Origin: Breoghania sp.
GTDB lineage: Bacteria > Pseudomonadota > Alphaproteobacteria > Rhizobiales > Stappiaceae
Assembly: GCF_963674635.1 (NCBI RefSeq)
Contig: NZ_OY771475.1
Location: 310,001 to 374,000, forward strand
Direction of reading: 5' to 3'
DNA length: 64,000 bases
Shown here: positions 54,487-64,000 of the stretch, piece by piece
Layout: the number at the start of each line of letters is the position of its first letter
How positions within the stretch are numbered: position 1 is the stretch's first letter
Made by a program: the position numbers and the translations under genes
Notes under the pieces: generated by a model
Seen by the model: the letters and a program-made list of their open reading frames with translations, nothing else
Told to the model about the DNA's origin: nothing
Database searches by the model: none

Positions 54487-55353
54487 CTAGAGCCCCAGCT
54501 TGTTGCGTGCCACATAGAGAGACAGCACGGCGGCGTTTGAGACGTTGAGCGAGCGGATCTTGCCAGGCATGTCGAGCCGGGCAAGCGTATCGCAGGCCTC
54601 TCGAACGCCTTGGCGCACACCCTTGCCTTCGGCGCCCAAAACCAGAATCAGCCGCTGGCCGAGATCGGTTTCTTCCAATGGGGCGGGGCCGTCGCTGTCC
54701 AGCGCCACACGGGTGAAGCCCGCGTCGCCCGCTTCTGAGAGAAAGCGCGCCATGTTCTGCACCTTCAGGTGACGCACCATATCCAACGCACCGGAGGCGG
54801 ATTTTGCAAGCACCGCGCCTTCTTCCGGCGAATGGCGATGGGTCGTCACCACTGCATCGGCGGCCAGCGCCACGGCGGAGCGCAGGATTGCCCCCACATT
54901 ATGCGGGTCGGTCACCTGATCCAATGCGAGGACGAGGCGGGCATCGCCCAGTGATTTCAGGTCATAGGCGGGCAGGGGATCAACCTGCAGCAGCACACCC
55001 TGATGCACCGCATCGCGCGGAACCTGACGGGCGATGGAGCGCGGATCGACCAGATCGACCGGCACGTCCACCGTCACGCCGCGTTCTTCAAGGCGTTGCA
55101 GCGCATTGCGCGTGGCGACGAGGCGGTGGCGCTTGCGGTCGGAATTGGCGAAGGCCGCCTCAACCGTGTGCAGGCCATAAAGCAGCAACGGCGCGTCGGG
55201 ATCGGGGGCTGCGCGTCGCGAGCCGCCGAATTTCTTCGCGCCATGACTGTGGCCGCCGGGCTTGCCATAGGGGCGGCCCTTCGCGCCGGGGCGGGGCGAA
55301 CGGGTGCTTGGGCGGCGGGGTTTGCCGCTGGGCGGCTCCGGAGGTGTGCTCAT
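54487..55353 (-). CDS. rlmB: SpoU-family 23S rRNA 2'-O-methyltransferase (RlmB-like)
   Basis: A 288-residue TrmH/SpoU methyltransferase with a basic, disordered N-terminal tail (about 1-50), the substrate-binding domain, and the knot motifs DQVTDPHNVGAILRSA, LVLGAEGKGVRQ and LNVSNAAVLSLY. Probably methylates 23S rRNA at G2251. The start at 55353 is preferred; the frame extends to 55389. Confidence 0.9.
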   Translation of the reverse strand: MSTPPEPPSGKPRRPSTRSPRPGAKGRPYGKPGGHSHGAKKFGGSRRAAPDPDAPLLLYGLHTVEAAFANSDRKRHRLVATRNALQRLEERGVTVDVPVDLVDPRSIARQVPRDAVHQGVLLQVDPLPAYDLKSLGDARLVLALDQVTDPHNVGAILRSAVALAADAVVTTHRHSPEEGAVLAKSASGALDMVRHLKVQNMARFLSEAGDAGFTRVALDSDGPAPLEETDLGQRLILVLGAEGKGVRQGVREACDTLARLDMPGKIRSLNVSNAAVLSLYVARNKLGL

Positions 55354-55863
55354 GAGGTTACCTCTATCGACGCTCCGTGCGCCGCGCAAGCGCGCTTTGG
55401 CGGCTTGTCCCGGGGCTTTATCGTGAAAAACGCCGAAGGCTTCGCGCTGGCTCCAGTCCAGTATGGAGGCGAGAGGTTATTGGCGAAGCCATGGGAGGCT
55501 GCAGAGCAATGCGCCCGCCTTGCGTGGGCGCGCGCCGGAATGTTGCAGGCGGGCGCAATCGACGCATCTGCAGCTAATTTGCGTGTATCGGGCTGGGGAA
55601 AAATTTTCAAAAACCGCAGAAAACCGAAGGATTTGACCGGCGTGTACGGAGTGTTTCCACACCTCATTGGGGCGGACATGAAATTCTTCCCGAATAGGCC
55701 GTTGACACTGAAGGGCGACATCGCCATAAAACGCGCCACGGGATTCACCGCCCCACCGGTTCCCGCCAACGTTTGTCTCATCAGGCGTTGACCGGGAAAG
55801 AGCGGGGCGGGGTGTTTCTGTTTGGCGATCCTGTAGGCTTTCAGGCTACCGGTTGCGGTGAAC
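55354..55863. other. intergenic region before the tRNA pair
   Basis: 510 bases, no gene or clear element recognised. The plus-strand frame that reaches 55791 is a shadow of the rlmB gene. Confidence 0.4.
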
Positions 55864-55948
55864 GGAGGAGTGCCCGAGTGGTTAAAGGGGACGGACTGTA
55901 AATCCGTTGGCTTTGCCTACGTTGGTTCGAATCCAACCTCCTCCACCA
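55864..55948 (+). tRNA. tRNA-Tyr (GUA)
   Basis: 85 nt with CCA and the long variable arm of a type II tRNA. The anticodon loop reads CTGTAAA, giving GTA. Confidence 0.96.
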
Positions 55949-55969
55949 TCGCACCAAAAGCCTACGAGC

Positions 55970-56043
55970 GCGGGTGTAGCTCAATGGTAGAGCAACAGCC
56001 TTCCAAGCTGATGACGAGGGTTCGATTCCCTTCACCCGCTCCA
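55970..56043 (+). tRNA. tRNA-Gly (UCC)
   Basis: 74 nt with CCA. Anticodon loop CTTCCAA gives TCC; acceptor GCGGGTG pairs with CACCCGC. Confidence 0.96.
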
Positions 56044-56089
56044 ACCTTCGAGTACATCTTCTGCAAATCGTCGAACGACCGCTATATAT

Positions 56090-56125
56090 GGTGTCCCTAT
56101 ATATAGAGGCCTCCCAACCGGGAGG
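56090..56125 (+). promoter_or_regulatory. tuf leader with TATATAT boxes and a hairpin
   Basis: Two near-palindromic TA-rich boxes (CTATATAT, CTATATATAG) around 56091-56106 could serve as -10 elements, followed by a 6-bp hairpin CCTCCC/GGGAGG (56110-56115 with 56120-56125). Confidence 0.35.
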
Positions 56126-56242
56126 AACGGTCCTGAGGTTCTGATCCATCGCCGGTTGGCGCGGTGACGCGGCCTCCGGCCGTGCCTGGAATGGGAAATC
56201 CGCGGGCTTGCTCCGCGAGCAAACGAGCAGAGAGCGACGTCG

Positions 56243-57433
56243 ATGGCTAAGGAAAAATTTGAGCGCAACAAGCCGCACGTCAACATTGGTACGATTGGCC
56301 ACGTTGACCACGGCAAGACGACCCTTACGGCAGCGATCACCATGACGCTTGCAGAGCAGGGCGGTGGCGTTGCGAAGGCTTATGACGAAATCGACGCTGC
56401 GCCGGAAGAAAAGGCGCGCGGCATCACGATTTCGACGGCGCACGTTGAGTACGAGACGGCGAACCGTCACTACGCTCACGTGGACTGCCCGGGCCACGCC
56501 GACTACGTGAAGAACATGATCACGGGTGCGGCGCAGATGGACGGCGCGATCCTGGTTTGCTCGGCGGCCGATGGCCCGATGCCGCAGACCCGCGAGCACA
56601 TCCTTCTGGCGCGTCAGGTCGGTGTGCCGGCTCTGGTCGTGTTCATGAACAAGGTCGACCAGGTCGACGATCCGGAGCTTCTTGAGCTTGTCGAGATGGA
56701 AATCCGCGATCTTCTGTCGTCCTACGACTTCCCGGGCGACGACATTCCGATCATCGCCGGTTCGGCTCTTGCAGCCGTTGAGAACCGGGATCAGGAAATC
56801 GGCCGCGGTGCGGTTTTGAAGCTGATGGAAGCGGTTGACGAGTACATTCCGACGCCGGAGCGTCCGATTGACCAGCCGTTCCTGATGCCGATCGAAGACG
56901 TGTTCTCGATCTCCGGTCGCGGCACGGTTGTGACGGGTCGTGTCGAGCGCGGCATCATCAAGGTCGGCGAAGAAATCGAGATCGTGGGTATCCGCGACAC
57001 GAAGAAGACGACCTGCACGGGCGTCGAGATGTTCCGCAAGCTGCTCGATCAGGGCCAGGCTGGCGACAACATCGGTGCTCTGCTTCGCGGCATCGGCCGT
57101 GAGGATGTCGAGCGCGGTCAGGTTCTTTGCAAGCCGGGTTCTGTGACCCCGCACACGAAGTTCAAGGCCGAGGCCTACATTCTGACGAAGGAAGAGGGTG
57201 GTCGTCACACCCCGTTCTTCACGAACTATCGTCCGCAGTTCTACTTCCGCACGACCGACGTGACGGGTGTTGTGGATCTGCCGGAAGGCACCGAGATGGT
57301 GATGCCGGGCGACAACGTCGCCGTGACGGTGACGCTGATCGTGCCGATCGCGATGGAAGAAGGTCTGCGCTTCGCTATCCGCGAAGGCGGCCGCACCGTC
57401 GGCGCCGGCGTCGTTGCCTCGATCATCGAGTAA
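56243..57433 (+). CDS. tuf: elongation factor Tu
   Basis: Delivers aminoacyl-tRNA to the ribosome using GTP. The 396-residue protein is full length, with GHVDHGKT, DCPGHADYVKNM and NKVDQVDD as the G1, G3 and G4 motifs. Codon use is strongly biased, as expected for an abundant protein. It lies in the usual alphaproteobacterial tRNA-tuf-tRNA-secE cluster. Confidence 0.98.
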   Translation: MAKEKFERNKPHVNIGTIGHVDHGKTTLTAAITMTLAEQGGGVAKAYDEIDAAPEEKARGITISTAHVEYETANRHYAHVDCPGHADYVKNMITGAAQMDGAILVCSAADGPMPQTREHILLARQVGVPALVVFMNKVDQVDDPELLELVEMEIRDLLSSYDFPGDDIPIIAGSALAAVENRDQEIGRGAVLKLMEAVDEYIPTPERPIDQPFLMPIEDVFSISGRGTVVTGRVERGIIKVGEEIEIVGIRDTKKTTCTGVEMFRKLLDQGQAGDNIGALLRGIGREDVERGQVLCKPGSVTPHTKFKAEAYILTKEEGGRHTPFFTNYRPQFYFRTTDVTGVVDLPEGTEMVMPGDNVAVTVTLIVPIAMEEGLRFAIREGGRTVGAGVVASIIE

Positions 57434-57443
57434 GCATTAAGCG

Positions 57444-57463
57444 GCGCGGCCCACAGGCCGCGC
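57444..57463 (+). terminator. hairpin after tuf
   Basis: Perfect 8-bp stem GCGCGGCC (57444-57451) with GGCCGCGC (57456-57463), loop CACA. The following sequence TTGCATTCC is only weakly T-rich. Confidence 0.5.
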
Positions 57464-57491
57464 TTGCATTCCTGGCAGTAGGGTCTATAAG
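57464..57491 (+). promoter_or_regulatory. candidate promoter of tRNA-Trp/secE-nusG
   Basis: TTGCAT (57464-57469), 16-base spacer, TATAAG (57486-57491). Lies 129 bases before tRNA-Trp. Confidence 0.6.
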
Positions 57492-57619
57492 GGCCCGCCT
57501 GTCGGGGTTTTCCCAGGTGGTCGCTTGAAGCGGCGCCCGGGGAATGTAGCCGAACCGGCTGCAAGTGGAGGTCTGGCTTTCTCGTGTGTCGCGACGTGCG
57601 GTTTGACAGATCGGATAGT

Positions 57620-57695
57620 AGGGGTGTAGCTCAGTTGGTAGAGCAGCGGTCTCCAAAACCGCAGGTCGTGGGTTCGAGTCCCTCCGCCCCTGCCA
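57620..57695 (+). tRNA. tRNA-Trp (CCA)
   Basis: 76 nt with CCA. Acceptor AGGGGTG pairs with CGCCCCT (one GU), anticodon loop CTCCAAA gives CCA. Confidence 0.96.
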
Positions 57696-57999
57696 GTTTC
57701 ACTCTTGTGGAATCGGTTCGACGGCTATAAGTAATGCGCAACGAGATTTGGCGTGCGGATGATTCCGCGCGCCTAAATGCCGTTTAAAAGGCAGCGTTTC
57801 GGCGATTCGCTGGGCAGGGCTCCTGCCTGATGTGGCGCCGGGCGCGAAGAAGAAGCGGGATCAAGTGACCGGATGTCCAATGGGCGTCTGTGCCTCGGGG
57901 CGGGTCGCGCAGGTCTGAAACACGAATTACCGGCGGCGCCTTGCACCTGATACTGGTGCAGGTTGGCGCTGAAGCAGGCCACGGGCGGCCACAGGCGGA
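57696..57999. other. leader region before secE
   Basis: 304 bases. It holds a TATAAG box (57726-57731) with TTGTGG 15 bases upstream, a weak promoter candidate, and a TGCACC/GGTGCA hairpin at about 57943-57961. Confidence 0.4.
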
Positions 58000-58194
58000 A
58001 TGGCGAAAAACAATCCCTTTACGTTCCTCCAGCAGACGCGCCAGGAGGTTGCGAAAGTTTCCTGGCCGACGCGGAAGGAGACTGTCGTCACCACCGTGAT
58101 GGTGTTCATCATGGCTGCCGCTGCGTCGATCTTCTTCCTGCTTGCCGATCAGATCATGGCCGCGGGTGTGAAGCTTCTGGTTGGTTTGGGCTAA
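58000..58194 (+). CDS. secE: preprotein translocase subunit SecE
   Basis: A 64-residue single-span SecE. The amphipathic helix QTRQEVAKVSWPTRKET precedes the membrane span. It is part of the SecYEG channel. It starts 45 bases before nusG. Confidence 0.95.
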   Translation: MAKNNPFTFLQQTRQEVAKVSWPTRKETVVTTVMVFIMAAAASIFFLLADQIMAAGVKLLVGLG

Positions 58195-58239
58195 CTACTC
58201 AAACCGTAAACGATATCAAACGAAGCGGACTGGGGTCTC

Positions 58240-58770
58240 ATGGCCAAGCGTTGGTACATCGTCCACGCCTATTCGAATTTCGAAAAGAAAGTCGCGGAAT
58301 CCATCCGGGAAAAGGCGCAGTCGACCGGCCTGGAGGATCTGTTTGAGGAAATCCTCGTCCCGACCGAAAAGGTCGTGGAGGTTCGTCGCGGGCGTAAGGT
58401 GGATGCGGAACGCAAGTTCTTCCCCGGTTATGTGCTCGTGAAGATGGAGATGACGGACGACGCGTATCATCTCATCAAGAACACGCCGAGGGTGACCGGG
58501 TTCCTTGGAACCGACAATCGGCCGATGCCGATTTCCGAGGCCGAAGCGCAGCGTATCCTGCATCAGGTGCAGGAAGGCGTCGATCGGCCGAAGCCGTCTG
58601 TCTCCTTCGAGGTTGGCGAACAGGTTCGGGTCTCCGATGGCCCGTTTGCCTCGTTCAACGGTCTTGTCGAGGAGGTGGACGACGAACGCGCCCGCCTGAA
58701 GGTCGCAGTGTCCATTTTCGGTCGGGCAACCCCGGTCGAGCTCGAATACGCGCAGGTCGAGAAGCTCTGA
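58240..58770 (+). CDS. nusG: transcription antitermination factor NusG
   Basis: A 176-residue NusG with the NGN domain starting RWYIVHAYSNFEKKVA and a C-terminal KOW domain (about residues 122-176). It binds RNA polymerase and links it to ribosomes or Rho. Two-domain, normal length, no insertion. Confidence 0.97.
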   Translation: MAKRWYIVHAYSNFEKKVAESIREKAQSTGLEDLFEEILVPTEKVVEVRRGRKVDAERKFFPGYVLVKMEMTDDAYHLIKNTPRVTGFLGTDNRPMPISEAEAQRILHQVQEGVDRPKPSVSFEVGEQVRVSDGPFASFNGLVEEVDDERARLKVAVSIFGRATPVELEYAQVEKL

Positions 58771-58893
58771 TCTCAGGCTTCGATATCTGTTCGTAGGTGG
58801 AAGGTTTCTTGAGGGCGGATCGCCCCGCGCAAGCAGCCAGACCACCACCTCTCTGGTGCCGGGTAGGCCGGCCAGTATGTCTAGGAGAGCCAA

Positions 58894-59322
58894 ATGGCGA
58901 AGAAAATTCAAGGTAGCCTGAAGCTTCAGGTGCCGGCGGGGTCGGCAACGCCGTCTCCCCCGATCGGTCCGGCGCTGGGTCAGCGCGGTCTGAACATCAT
59001 GGAATTCTGCAAGGCGTTCAACGCGCAGACGCAGGATATGGAAAAGGGTGCTCCGTGCCCGACCGTGATCACGTTCTTCACGGACAAGTCGTTCACCTTC
59101 GAGGTGAAGACGCCGCCTGTCTCCTTCTTCCTGAAGAAGGCCGCCAAGTTGCCGAAGGGTTCTCAGACCCCGGGCCGCGGCACGATTGGTTCCGTCAGCC
59201 GCGATCAGGTTCGTGAAATCGCCGAGGCGAAGATGAAGGACCTGAACGCCGTGGATATCGACGCCGCCATGCGGATGGTCGAAGGTTCTGCCCGTTCGAT
59301 GGGCCTCGAGGTTGCGGAGTAA
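58894..59322 (+). CDS. rplK: 50S ribosomal protein L11
   Basis: A 142-residue L11, beginning KKIQGSLKLQVPAG and containing SPPIGPALGQRGLNIMEFC. It forms the GTPase-associated centre. It pairs with rplA four bases downstream. Confidence 0.98.
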   Translation: MAKKIQGSLKLQVPAGSATPSPPIGPALGQRGLNIMEFCKAFNAQTQDMEKGAPCPTVITFFTDKSFTFEVKTPPVSFFLKKAAKLPKGSQTPGRGTIGSVSRDQVREIAEAKMKDLNAVDIDAAMRMVEGSARSMGLEVAE

Positions 59323-59326
59323 GACC

Positions 59327-60025
59327 ATGGCGAAGATCGGAAAGCGCGTAGCCGCCAGCCGTGAAGGCATCGACCGCGACAAGCTTTACACCCTCGACGA
59401 GGCGCTGAAGCTGATCAAGGAGCGGGCCACCGCGAAGTTCGACGAGACCGTCGAAATCGCTCTGAACCTGGGCGTTGATCCGCGCCACGCCGACCAGATG
59501 GTTCGCGGCGTGTGCGTTCTGCCGAACGGCACGGGCAAGTCCGTTCGCGTCGCAGTCTTTGCGCGCGGCGATAAGGCCGATGAAGCGAAGGCCGCCGGTG
59601 CCGACCTCGTCGGTGCGGAAGAGCTGGTCGAGCAGGTCCAGTCCGGCACGATCGATTTCGATCGCTGCATCGCGACCCCGGACATGATGCCGCTCGTCGG
59701 CCGTCTCGGTAAGGTGCTCGGCCCGCGCGGTCTGATGCCGAACCCGAAGGTTGGCACGGTGACCCCGGACGTCAAGGCCGCTGTCAACGACGCCAAGGGC
59801 GGTGCCGTCCAGTTCCGCGTCGAAAAGGCCGGTATCATCCATGCCGGTATCGGCAAGGCGTCCTTCGATGCAGGCAAGCTGGCCGAGAACATCAAGGCCT
59901 TCACCGATGCGGTGATCAAAGCCAAGCCGTCGGGTGCGAAGGGCAACTACCTTCGCCGCGTCGCGCTGACCTCAACCATGGGCCCCGGCATCAAGGTTGA
60001 TCTGTCGAGCGTGACGGGCGCCTGA
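59327..60025 (+). CDS. rplA: 50S ribosomal protein L1
   Basis: A 232-residue L1 with the FDETVEIALNLGVDPRHADQ signature and PRGLMPNPKVGTV. Besides its ribosomal role it represses translation of the rplKA mRNA in other bacteria. The start at 59327 is four bases after the rplK stop. Confidence 0.98.
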   Translation: MAKIGKRVAASREGIDRDKLYTLDEALKLIKERATAKFDETVEIALNLGVDPRHADQMVRGVCVLPNGTGKSVRVAVFARGDKADEAKAAGADLVGAEELVEQVQSGTIDFDRCIATPDMMPLVGRLGKVLGPRGLMPNPKVGTVTPDVKAAVNDAKGGAVQFRVEKAGIIHAGIGKASFDAGKLAENIKAFTDAVIKAKPSGAKGNYLRRVALTSTMGPGIKVDLSSVTGA

Positions 60026-60419
60026 GGCGTCGGCGTCTGATTGACGCTTGAAATGGCAGCGAGGTTCTCGTTGTTCCTGAATTCCGCCCTGAAAGGGGTG
60101 GTGAGAATTCCCGCCGGGTTCGCCCGGCGGGATCCGGCTATCGGGAGGTCTTCAGGCCTTCAGGTCAGCCGGTCCTGTCCGAGACTGCAGGTGCCGGGCT
60201 CTAACGAGCCGGGTTTAAGCCAGATGGGCCTGCATAGACGGGTTAGAACCGAATTCGACCGTTCGCGGTCCCCGGTTCGAACCGTAGGCCTTGCCGCGCC
60301 CCTGAAAGGCGTGCGTGAGGGGGCAGGAACCCTGAGCGTCGTTTCGATGGGGCTATTCATCGGAGCGGCAAAGCCAACCGGCGGACGGCACGCTGTCGTT
60401 CGCCAAGTGGAGAAGGCAA
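60026..60419 (+). promoter_or_regulatory. rplJ leader with probable L10 leader structure
   Basis: 394 bases before rplJ. A 9-bp hairpin with TTCG loop (60110-60118 with 60123-60131) and, from about 60190, paired segments in the position of the L10-leader element through which L10(L12)4 represses rplJL translation. The L10 leader call rests on location and apparent folding, not a scored model. Confidence 0.6.
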
Positions 60420-60938
60420 GTGGATAGAGCGGAAAAGCGCGAAGCCGTATCGGCGCTCAACACCGTGTTTTCGGACGCGGGCGTTGTCGTCGTGGCCCAC
60501 TATGCGGGTCTCTCGGTCTCGGACATGACTTCGCTGCGTGCGAAGGTTCGTGAAGCCGGCGGGTCCGTCAAGGTCGCGAAGAACCGTCTTGCAAAGCTTG
60601 CCCTTCAAGGCACGGAAGTCGAGCACATCAACGGCCTGTTCCAGGGCCCGACCGTCATCGCCTATTCGGCAGACCCGGTCGCGGCTCCCAAGGCGGTGAT
60701 GGAATTCGTCAAGGGCAACGAGAAGCTCGTTGTCCTGGGTGGCGCGCTCGGCTCCACCAACCTCGATGCGGAAGGTATCAAGGCCCTGGCCACGATGCCG
60801 TCGCTCGATGAACTGCGCGCGAAGCTTGTCGGCATGATCAGCACGCCGGCGACGCGCATCGCGCAGGTTCTCAGCGCACCGGCCGGGCAGGTGGCCCGCG
60901 TCATCGGGGCGTACGCCAAGAAGGACGAAGCCGCGTAA
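60420..60938 (+). CDS. rplJ: 50S ribosomal protein L10
   Basis: A 172-residue L10 that starts at GTG with GGAGAAGG upstream, forming the stalk base that binds L7/L12. It is the putative repressor of its own leader. It is 59 bases upstream of rplL. Confidence 0.97.
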   Translation: MDRAEKREAVSALNTVFSDAGVVVVAHYAGLSVSDMTSLRAKVREAGGSVKVAKNRLAKLALQGTEVEHINGLFQGPTVIAYSADPVAAPKAVMEFVKGNEKLVVLGGALGSTNLDAEGIKALATMPSLDELRAKLVGMISTPATRIAQVLSAPAGQVARVIGAYAKKDEAA

Positions 60939-60997
60939 GGCACGCGACTGCTGCAAACACTGAAACCATTACGGTTCGAATACGAAGGTAAATTGAA

Positions 60998-61372
60998 ATG
61001 GCTGATCTCGAAAAGATCGTTGAAGAGCTGTCCGCCCTGACTGTCATGGAAGCTGCTGAGCTTTCCAAGATGCTCGAAGAGAAGTGGGGCGTTTCCGCCG
61101 CTGCTCCGGTGGCCGTTGCCGCCGCTGCCGGTGGTGCCGCTGCTCCGGCCGAAGAAGAGAAGACCGAGTTCGACGTTGTCCTGGCTTCTGCCGGCGACAA
61201 GAAGATCAACGTCATCAAGGAAGTCCGCGCCATCACCGGTCTTGGCCTGAAGGAAGCCAAGGACCTGGTCGAGGGTGCTCCGAAGACCGTCAAGGAAGGC
61301 GCTTCGAAGGACGAAGCCGAAGAGCTGAAGAAGAAGCTCGAAGAAGCCGGCGCGACCGTCGAGCTGAAGTAA
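60998..61372 (+). CDS. rplL: 50S ribosomal protein L7/L12
   Basis: A 124-residue L7/L12: N-terminal dimerisation helix region, Ala-rich hinge (about 35-55) and the C-terminal domain with ITGLGLKEAKDLVEGAP. It binds translation GTPases. Confidence 0.98.
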   Translation: MADLEKIVEELSALTVMEAAELSKMLEEKWGVSAAAPVAVAAAAGGAAAPAEEEKTEFDVVLASAGDKKINVIKEVRAITGLGLKEAKDLVEGAPKTVKEGASKDEAEELKKKLEEAGATVELK

Positions 61373-61741
61373 GGTCTTCCTTACAAGAATGCGTGGTCCC
61401 GGGTGCGCCCGGGACCGCTACTTCGGATGCCGGAAACGATTTGCCGACCCATCCAGGACAAGGGTCGTACGTGCGGTATCCGCCAGTCGAGTTCAGGCCC
61501 CGGCGGGATCTTCCCGGTACCGGGGCGAACGTCCCAGTAGGGACGGCTACCCAGATCGCGGCTCGCTACTTGGATTATAGGTCCAGCGTGCCGTCGGGCC
61601 AAGTGAAGTGCCGGCGATCCGGCTAGCCGTCAACAGGATCACGGTGCCTGTGGAATAACTCCGCAGGCGCAGGGGTCGAGAAACTTAAAGCAAGAGCACT
61701 CCCGGGGCGCGAGGGTGCTTGAGGCGATACGAGGAGCGACA
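61373..61741 (+). promoter_or_regulatory. structured rplL-rpoB spacer
   Basis: 369 bases. It has a perfect 9-bp stem GGTCCCGGG/CCCGGGACC (61395-61403 with 61408-61416) and a second inverted repeat GCCCCGG/CCGGGGC (61497-61503 with 61520-61526). Neither is followed by a T-run, so they look more like processing or attenuation elements than full terminators. An E. coli-like rplL-rpoB attenuator/RNase III site is the model. Confidence 0.5.

Positions 61742-64000
<2,259 letters not shown>

Noticed and set aside
55003..55791. 262-codon plus-strand open frame
   Set aside because: Mostly antisense to rlmB, and its part beyond the gene has no recognisable motif or RBS.

Overview
The window is about 64 kb of chromosome from a GC-rich alphaproteobacterium. 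It is most likely a member of the Hyphomicrobiales (Rhizobiales). That placement rests on a BA14K-family protein, a BTLCP transglutaminase-like protease, DUF3126 and DUF2336 proteins, TTAA-N7-TTAA boxes of the CtrA type, a CHCC zinc-finger protein, and the gene order tRNA-Tyr, tRNA-Gly, tuf, tRNA-Trp, secE, nusG, rplKAJL, rpoB. The genus cannot be fixed from the sequence alone; a marine Stappiaceae-like organism is a guess.

Layout. 1-9.7 kb: mixed housekeeping and metabolism (partial membrane protein, gpt, a CinA-like domain protein, an FAD monooxygenase, a zinc-finger protein, two alpha/beta hydrolases, a divergent crotonase, cysE, small conserved proteins). 10-19 kb: envelope and signalling genes (BTLCP protease, double PilZ, PAS_5, rhomboid, CBS pair), hisI-folE, an IscU-like scaffold, and a BCCT transporter with a universal stress protein. 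19-34 kb: yidD, thrS, an exported protein, a nitroreductase/flavin reductase pair, a MaoC/CitE-like pair, a CtrA-box transglycosylase, DUF2336, glpK, two c-type cytochromes, cutA, nadK and an Hpt protein. 34.6-38.5 kb: a TetR-controlled drug-efflux-like ABC operon (tetR, membrane fusion protein, ATPase, permease).

38.7-47.7 kb is a complete haem-uptake island. hemP-hmuTUV runs leftwards. A TonB-dependent haem receptor, a small exported protein, exbB, two exbD genes, tonB and an IsdG/HmuQ-like haem monooxygenase run rightwards from the shared 250-bp control region. One of the two ExbD proteins has Asn where the conserved transmembrane Asp should be.

47.8-53.6 kb is the accessory part: a lipoprotein, an arsR-arsC-acr3 operon, a yjhX-yjhQ-type toxin-antitoxin pair, a decayed phage holin and a second phage-like remnant. 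It ends with an AT-richer, apparently transferred gene for a TIR/deoxyribosyltransferase-fold protein beside tRNA-Thr. This stretch is the best candidate for an undescribed defence or phage-derived system.

53.9-64 kb returns to core genes: BA14K, rlmB-like methyltransferase, tRNA-Tyr, tRNA-Gly, tuf, tRNA-Trp, secE-nusG, rplKA, rplJL and the first 753 codons of rpoB. Structured spacers precede rplJ and rpoB.
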